DNA of 64,000 nt from Bacteroidia bacterium (GTDB lineage: Bacteria > Bacteroidota > Bacteroidia > Cytophagales > Cyclobacteriaceae). Made by a program: the position numbers and the translations under genes. This document shows positions 62,029-64,000 of this stretch, in pieces. The notes under the pieces are model-generated. The model ran no database searches, was not told the DNA's origin, and saw nothing but the letters and a program-made list of their open reading frames with translations. The stretch covers positions 50,075 to 114,074 of the forward strand of contig JAUHYU010000002.1 of assembly GCA_030426345.1 (NCBI GenBank). Reading direction: 5' to 3'. Numbering within the stretch: position 1 is the first letter of the stretch; each line of letters opens with the position of its first letter.

Positions 62029-62712
62029 TCAATCTTCCTCCAAAATACCTAAATCTGCCAGGGCTTTGCCTTTCACCAGCCAACTTACTCCGAAAAAGAG
62101 CAGATCTATAATCTCGACCCAAAGGATTAAGCGCGGCCATTTATCGCCAAGGTTTAAAACAAAAAGCATGATCCCCGCCACACCCAGCGTAACCCACATC
62201 CCATAACCGCAGATCCTATACATGCGATTGCGTTTGATTTTATTTTCGGAGAAGGGCTTATCTCCTCTTGTAAAGTTAAAAATGGATAGATAACCCATGA
62301 GCACTAAGAATATCGCAGCGCAACCAAAATGGATGCCTCCCAAAAGGGCATTAGCATGGCAGATAGGTGTCGGGCAGTCACCACTGTCGAAATATTTATA
62401 CTGCGCCGGAATGGCTACAGCTATGAGGAGGAGAATGCCCGCGATCCATGTAATGATGTTATCGCTGATTTTTTCGTCCTTTTTCTGATAGCCCCTGTAG
62501 GATATCAAAAAAACGCCGCATAGTATTAACATACCTGTAAACAGTACGTTTGCTCGGGTGTAGTAATAGGCGCTCAACGAATTTTCATACGACCAAGCTG
62601 TTGCCCAAACGCTCCAAGGCAATAATAAAGCGATCCAGCCAATTATCTTGCGAAGGGTGAAATAGGAAAGATTCGTATTTACACCTCTCAAATCTTCTTT
62701 ATTTGTCTCCAT
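62029..62712 (-). CDS. DUF998-like multi-pass membrane protein
   Basis: 227 aa with about seven membrane segments (IIGWIALLLPWSVWATAW, VLFTGMLILCGVFLISY, IITWIAGILLLIAVAIPA, IHFGCAAIFLVLMGYL, MWVTLGVAGIMLFVLN, LILWVEIIDLLFFGVSWLV). The conserved-looking loop SGDCPTPICHANALLGGIHF holds two Cys and two His and lies between helices 3 and 4. The general pattern resembles DUF998-type proteins. Function is unknown. It stands alone on the minus strand. Confidence 0.7.
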   Translation of the reverse strand: METNKEDLRGVNTNLSYFTLRKIIGWIALLLPWSVWATAWSYENSLSAYYYTRANVLFTGMLILCGVFLISYRGYQKKDEKISDNIITWIAGILLLIAVAIPAQYKYFDSGDCPTPICHANALLGGIHFGCAAIFLVLMGYLSIFNFTRGDKPFSENKIKRNRMYRICGYGMWVTLGVAGIMLFVLNLGDKWPRLILWVEIIDLLFFGVSWLVKGKALADLGILEED

Positions 62713-63149
62713 AAGTTGATATCCAAAAATAATCCAATCAGGTATTTTTTAAAAATACATAAAACCCCGAGATAATGAAGCCTCAGCCTTCACGCTAATC
62801 ACAGCAAAATCTCCTCAATGAAGACCTCCTTACGGTGTATAGACAATTTCATGGATTTTAGGGGCTTTTAGGCTTTTAAAAGTATGAGACTATTTTACCC
62901 GTCATCCCTGAATTTTCACAGTGAAGCGAAGAAAATATCAGGAATCTTGTTGAAAGTAAGTTCCCGTTGTAGCAATGGGATTCCCGATCTCCGCGAGGCT
63001 ACGTCGGGAATGACGACGTCTTTTTTAAGAACCGTTCATGGATTTTAGGGGCTTTTAGCTTTCAAAATCAACACTTTCCTACCAAGGCATTATGTGAAAG
63101 ATCATAAGTAGCACTTTGAAATACGTGCGCAATCACGTACGTTTGTGTT
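62713..63149. other. Intergenic region with two repeat types
   Basis: 437 bases. They hold the inverted-repeat element at 62900-63015 and two copies of TTCATGGATTTTAGGGGCTT (near 62848 and 63037), which flank it. Otherwise I see nothing apart from the likely yefM promoter at the right end. Confidence 0.65.
62900..63015. repeat. Intergenic inverted-repeat element of the CGTCATTCC type
   Basis: The ends CGTCATCCCTGA and TCGGGAATGACG are inverted repeats (10 of 12 match). An internal hairpin ATTCCCGA / TCGGGAAT lies at 62980-63011. A related fragment is at 48519. Elements of this sort are common between genes in Cytophagales. Confidence 0.65.
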
Positions 63150-63392
63150 ATGAAAACATTGACAACAACAGAAGCACGTAAAAACATTTACAAGCTGATA
63201 GATCAGGCCAATGAGACTCATGAGCCAATTCAGATCACTGGTAAAAAAAGCAATGCCGTGTTGGTGGGTGAGGAAGACTGGCGCAACATACAAGAGACCT
63301 TGTATTTGACTTCAATTCCCGGCATGAGGGCATCGATTGTAGATGGCATGAAAACTCCTGTTTCGGATACTTCTAAGGATTTGGATTGGTGA
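63150..63392 (+). CDS. yefM: YefM/Phd-family antitoxin
   Basis: 80 aa. The DNA-binding Phd fold shows MKTLTTTEARKNIYKLIDQA, then EPIQITGKKSNAVLVGEEDW. The C-terminal toxin-neutralising segment is SIPGMRASIVDGMKTPVSDT. It should repress its own promoter and block the YoeB toxin. Its TGA overlaps the GTG start of the toxin gene. Confidence 0.9.
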   Translation: MKTLTTTEARKNIYKLIDQANETHEPIQITGKKSNAVLVGEEDWRNIQETLYLTSIPGMRASIVDGMKTPVSDTSKDLDW

Positions 63393-63655
63393 GCCACTAC
63401 ACGCTGGTTTATACAAAACAGGCTCAAAAGGATGCTAAAAAAATCGCTGCTTCAGGATTAAAACCTAAAGTTCAGAACTTGCTGACTATTGTGGAGCAAG
63501 ACCCATTTCAAGCGTACCCACCTTATGAAAAACTCCTTGGTGATCTGCTGGGAGCTTATTCACGTAGAATAAACATCCAACATCGGCTGGTTTATCAGGT
63601 ATTGGAAGAAGAAAAAATCGTCAAGGTAATTAGGATGTGGACACATTATGAATAG
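63389..63655 (+). CDS. yoeB: YoeB/Txe-family mRNA interferase toxin
   Basis: 88 aa from GTG 63389, which overlaps the antitoxin stop (GTGA); the track begins one codon earlier at TTG. The RelE-fold landmarks of YoeB are present: TLVYTKQAQKDAKKIAASGL, NPF-like DPFQAYPPYEKLLGDLLGAY, SRRINIQHRLVYQV and the C-terminal VIRMWTHYE with catalytic-type His and Tyr. It cleaves mRNA at the ribosome in known relatives. All key residues appear intact, so the pair is probably functional. Confidence 0.9.
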   Translation: MSHYTLVYTKQAQKDAKKIAASGLKPKVQNLLTIVEQDPFQAYPPYEKLLGDLLGAYSRRINIQHRLVYQVLEEEKIVKVIRMWTHYE

Positions 63656-64000
63656 CTGTGTAGCCAATTCCGCTGGGTTCTGCTCCCCTACTCCGTTCTA
63701 TCAATAACATTTCATGGATTTTAGAGGCTTTTTGATGCTGGCTACTAGCCGTTGGCTGATAAAGGAAGTGTAAGGGTTTACAGCAAGTGATGATAATCTT
63801 GCGGCCAGTAGCTAAAAGCCATTGTGGGACAGACGCAGGGTCAATGTCGTTCAGTTAAGAATTTAAAAATCATCCTCTCCCTTATTCCCTCTCCACGAGA
63901 GGGACAAATTGAGCTTAACTAAACGACATTGGTCGCAGGGTTTTATATAACAATATTTGAAGTCAAGCTTCCAATGGTGCCCAATAGGTACACGAACCTA
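63656..64000. other. Intergenic end of window with MITE-like element
   Basis: 345 bases. They contain another TTTCATGGATTTTAGAGGCT copy (63711), short inverted pieces around GGCTACTAGCC and GGCCAGTAGC, the MITE-like element (63834-63941), and TATATAACAATAT (63944-63956). No gene is visible. Confidence 0.65.
63834..63941. mobile_element. MITE-like element with 8-bp flanking direct repeats
   Basis: CGCAGGGT occurs at 63834-63841 and again exactly 100 bases on at 63934-63941, consistent with a target-site duplication. Inside are terminal inverted repeats CAATGTCGTTCAGTTAAG (63842-63859) and CTTAACTAAACGACATTG (63914-63931), with one mismatch. The inner part (CCTCTCCCTTATTCCCTCTC ... GAGAGGG) has its own inverted sequence. 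There is no room for a transposase, so it would be mobilised in trans. Confidence 0.7.

Noticed and set aside
1-64000. tRNA, rRNA, CRISPR arrays, IS transposases and prophage structural genes
   Set aside because: I scanned intergenic regions for T-loop-like sequences, regular spaced repeats and transposase or integrase motifs and found none that hold up.

Overview
The window looks like a chromosomal segment of a Bacteroidota bacterium, most likely a marine member of the Cytophagales. I infer this from the AT-rich, lipoprotein-heavy gene content, the fucosidase, sulfatase, Gfo/Idh/MocA and lyase genes, the one promoter that fits TTTG-N19-TAnnTTTG, and a PVC-type cytochrome with a PQQ-like propeller. 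I see no tRNA, rRNA, CRISPR array, insertion sequence or prophage.

Region 1 (1-16.6 kb). A DUF3857/transglutaminase-like gene on the minus strand is broken by one in-frame TAG. It is followed by a long plus-strand series: HEAT-repeat c-type cytochrome lipoprotein, FtsX/MacB-like permease with its ATPase, a 1459-aa multidomain PQQ-like propeller lipoprotein, a 366-aa anchored protein of unknown function, a tandem-fused ModA, ModB, ModC, a MoaD/ThiS-like sulfur carrier and a ThiF/MoeB-like activating enzyme. Several genes overlap by 1-4 bases, so most are probably co-transcribed. C-x-C motifs recur in three of the envelope proteins, which suggests an undescribed metal- or sulfur-handling envelope system fed by an oxyanion importer.

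Region 2 (16.6-24.5 kb). A minus-strand MlaE-MlaF-MlaD lipid transporter, a coiled-coil lipoprotein and a CsbD-like protein come first. A GH29 fucosidase then faces a Tat-exported Gfo/Idh/MocA oxidoreductase.

Region 3 (24.5-34.5 kb). A minus-strand run holds an NmrA-like reductase, a zinc-ribbon peptide, two metallo-beta-lactamase-fold lipoproteins around an O-methyltransferase, a MoaF-like secreted protein, an AraC regulator and a DUF1349 protein. Two gene relics lie here: an AraC C-terminal fragment and a zinc alcohol dehydrogenase. An orphan SIR2-domain protein follows.

Region 4 (34.5-48 kb). Polysaccharide functions dominate: two sulfatases of different signature, a CBM9-like protein, a second Gfo/Idh/MocA protein, a histidine kinase, an ECF sigma factor, and two lyase-like genes carrying three copies of one domain. 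No SusC/SusD pair is present.

Region 5 (48-64 kb). An AT-rich accessory mosaic. A six-gene minus-strand operon (ParB-like, SNF2 helicase, DUF3883 nuclease, Dam-like methylase, small protein, second DUF3883 nuclease) looks like an unclassified restriction or anti-phage system. Next come a DUF2911 protein and an amidohydrolase, then a three-gene module with a degenerate nucleotide kinase, a thymidylate-synthase homologue that carries the Asp of cytosine-specific enzymes, and a helical protein. A HigB/XRE-ImmA pair, a membrane protein and YefM-YoeB close the region. TATATAAC-containing repeats sit at the module borders, with a 144-bp nested hairpin and a 100-bp-periodic MITE-like element. This suggests cassette-wise assembly.
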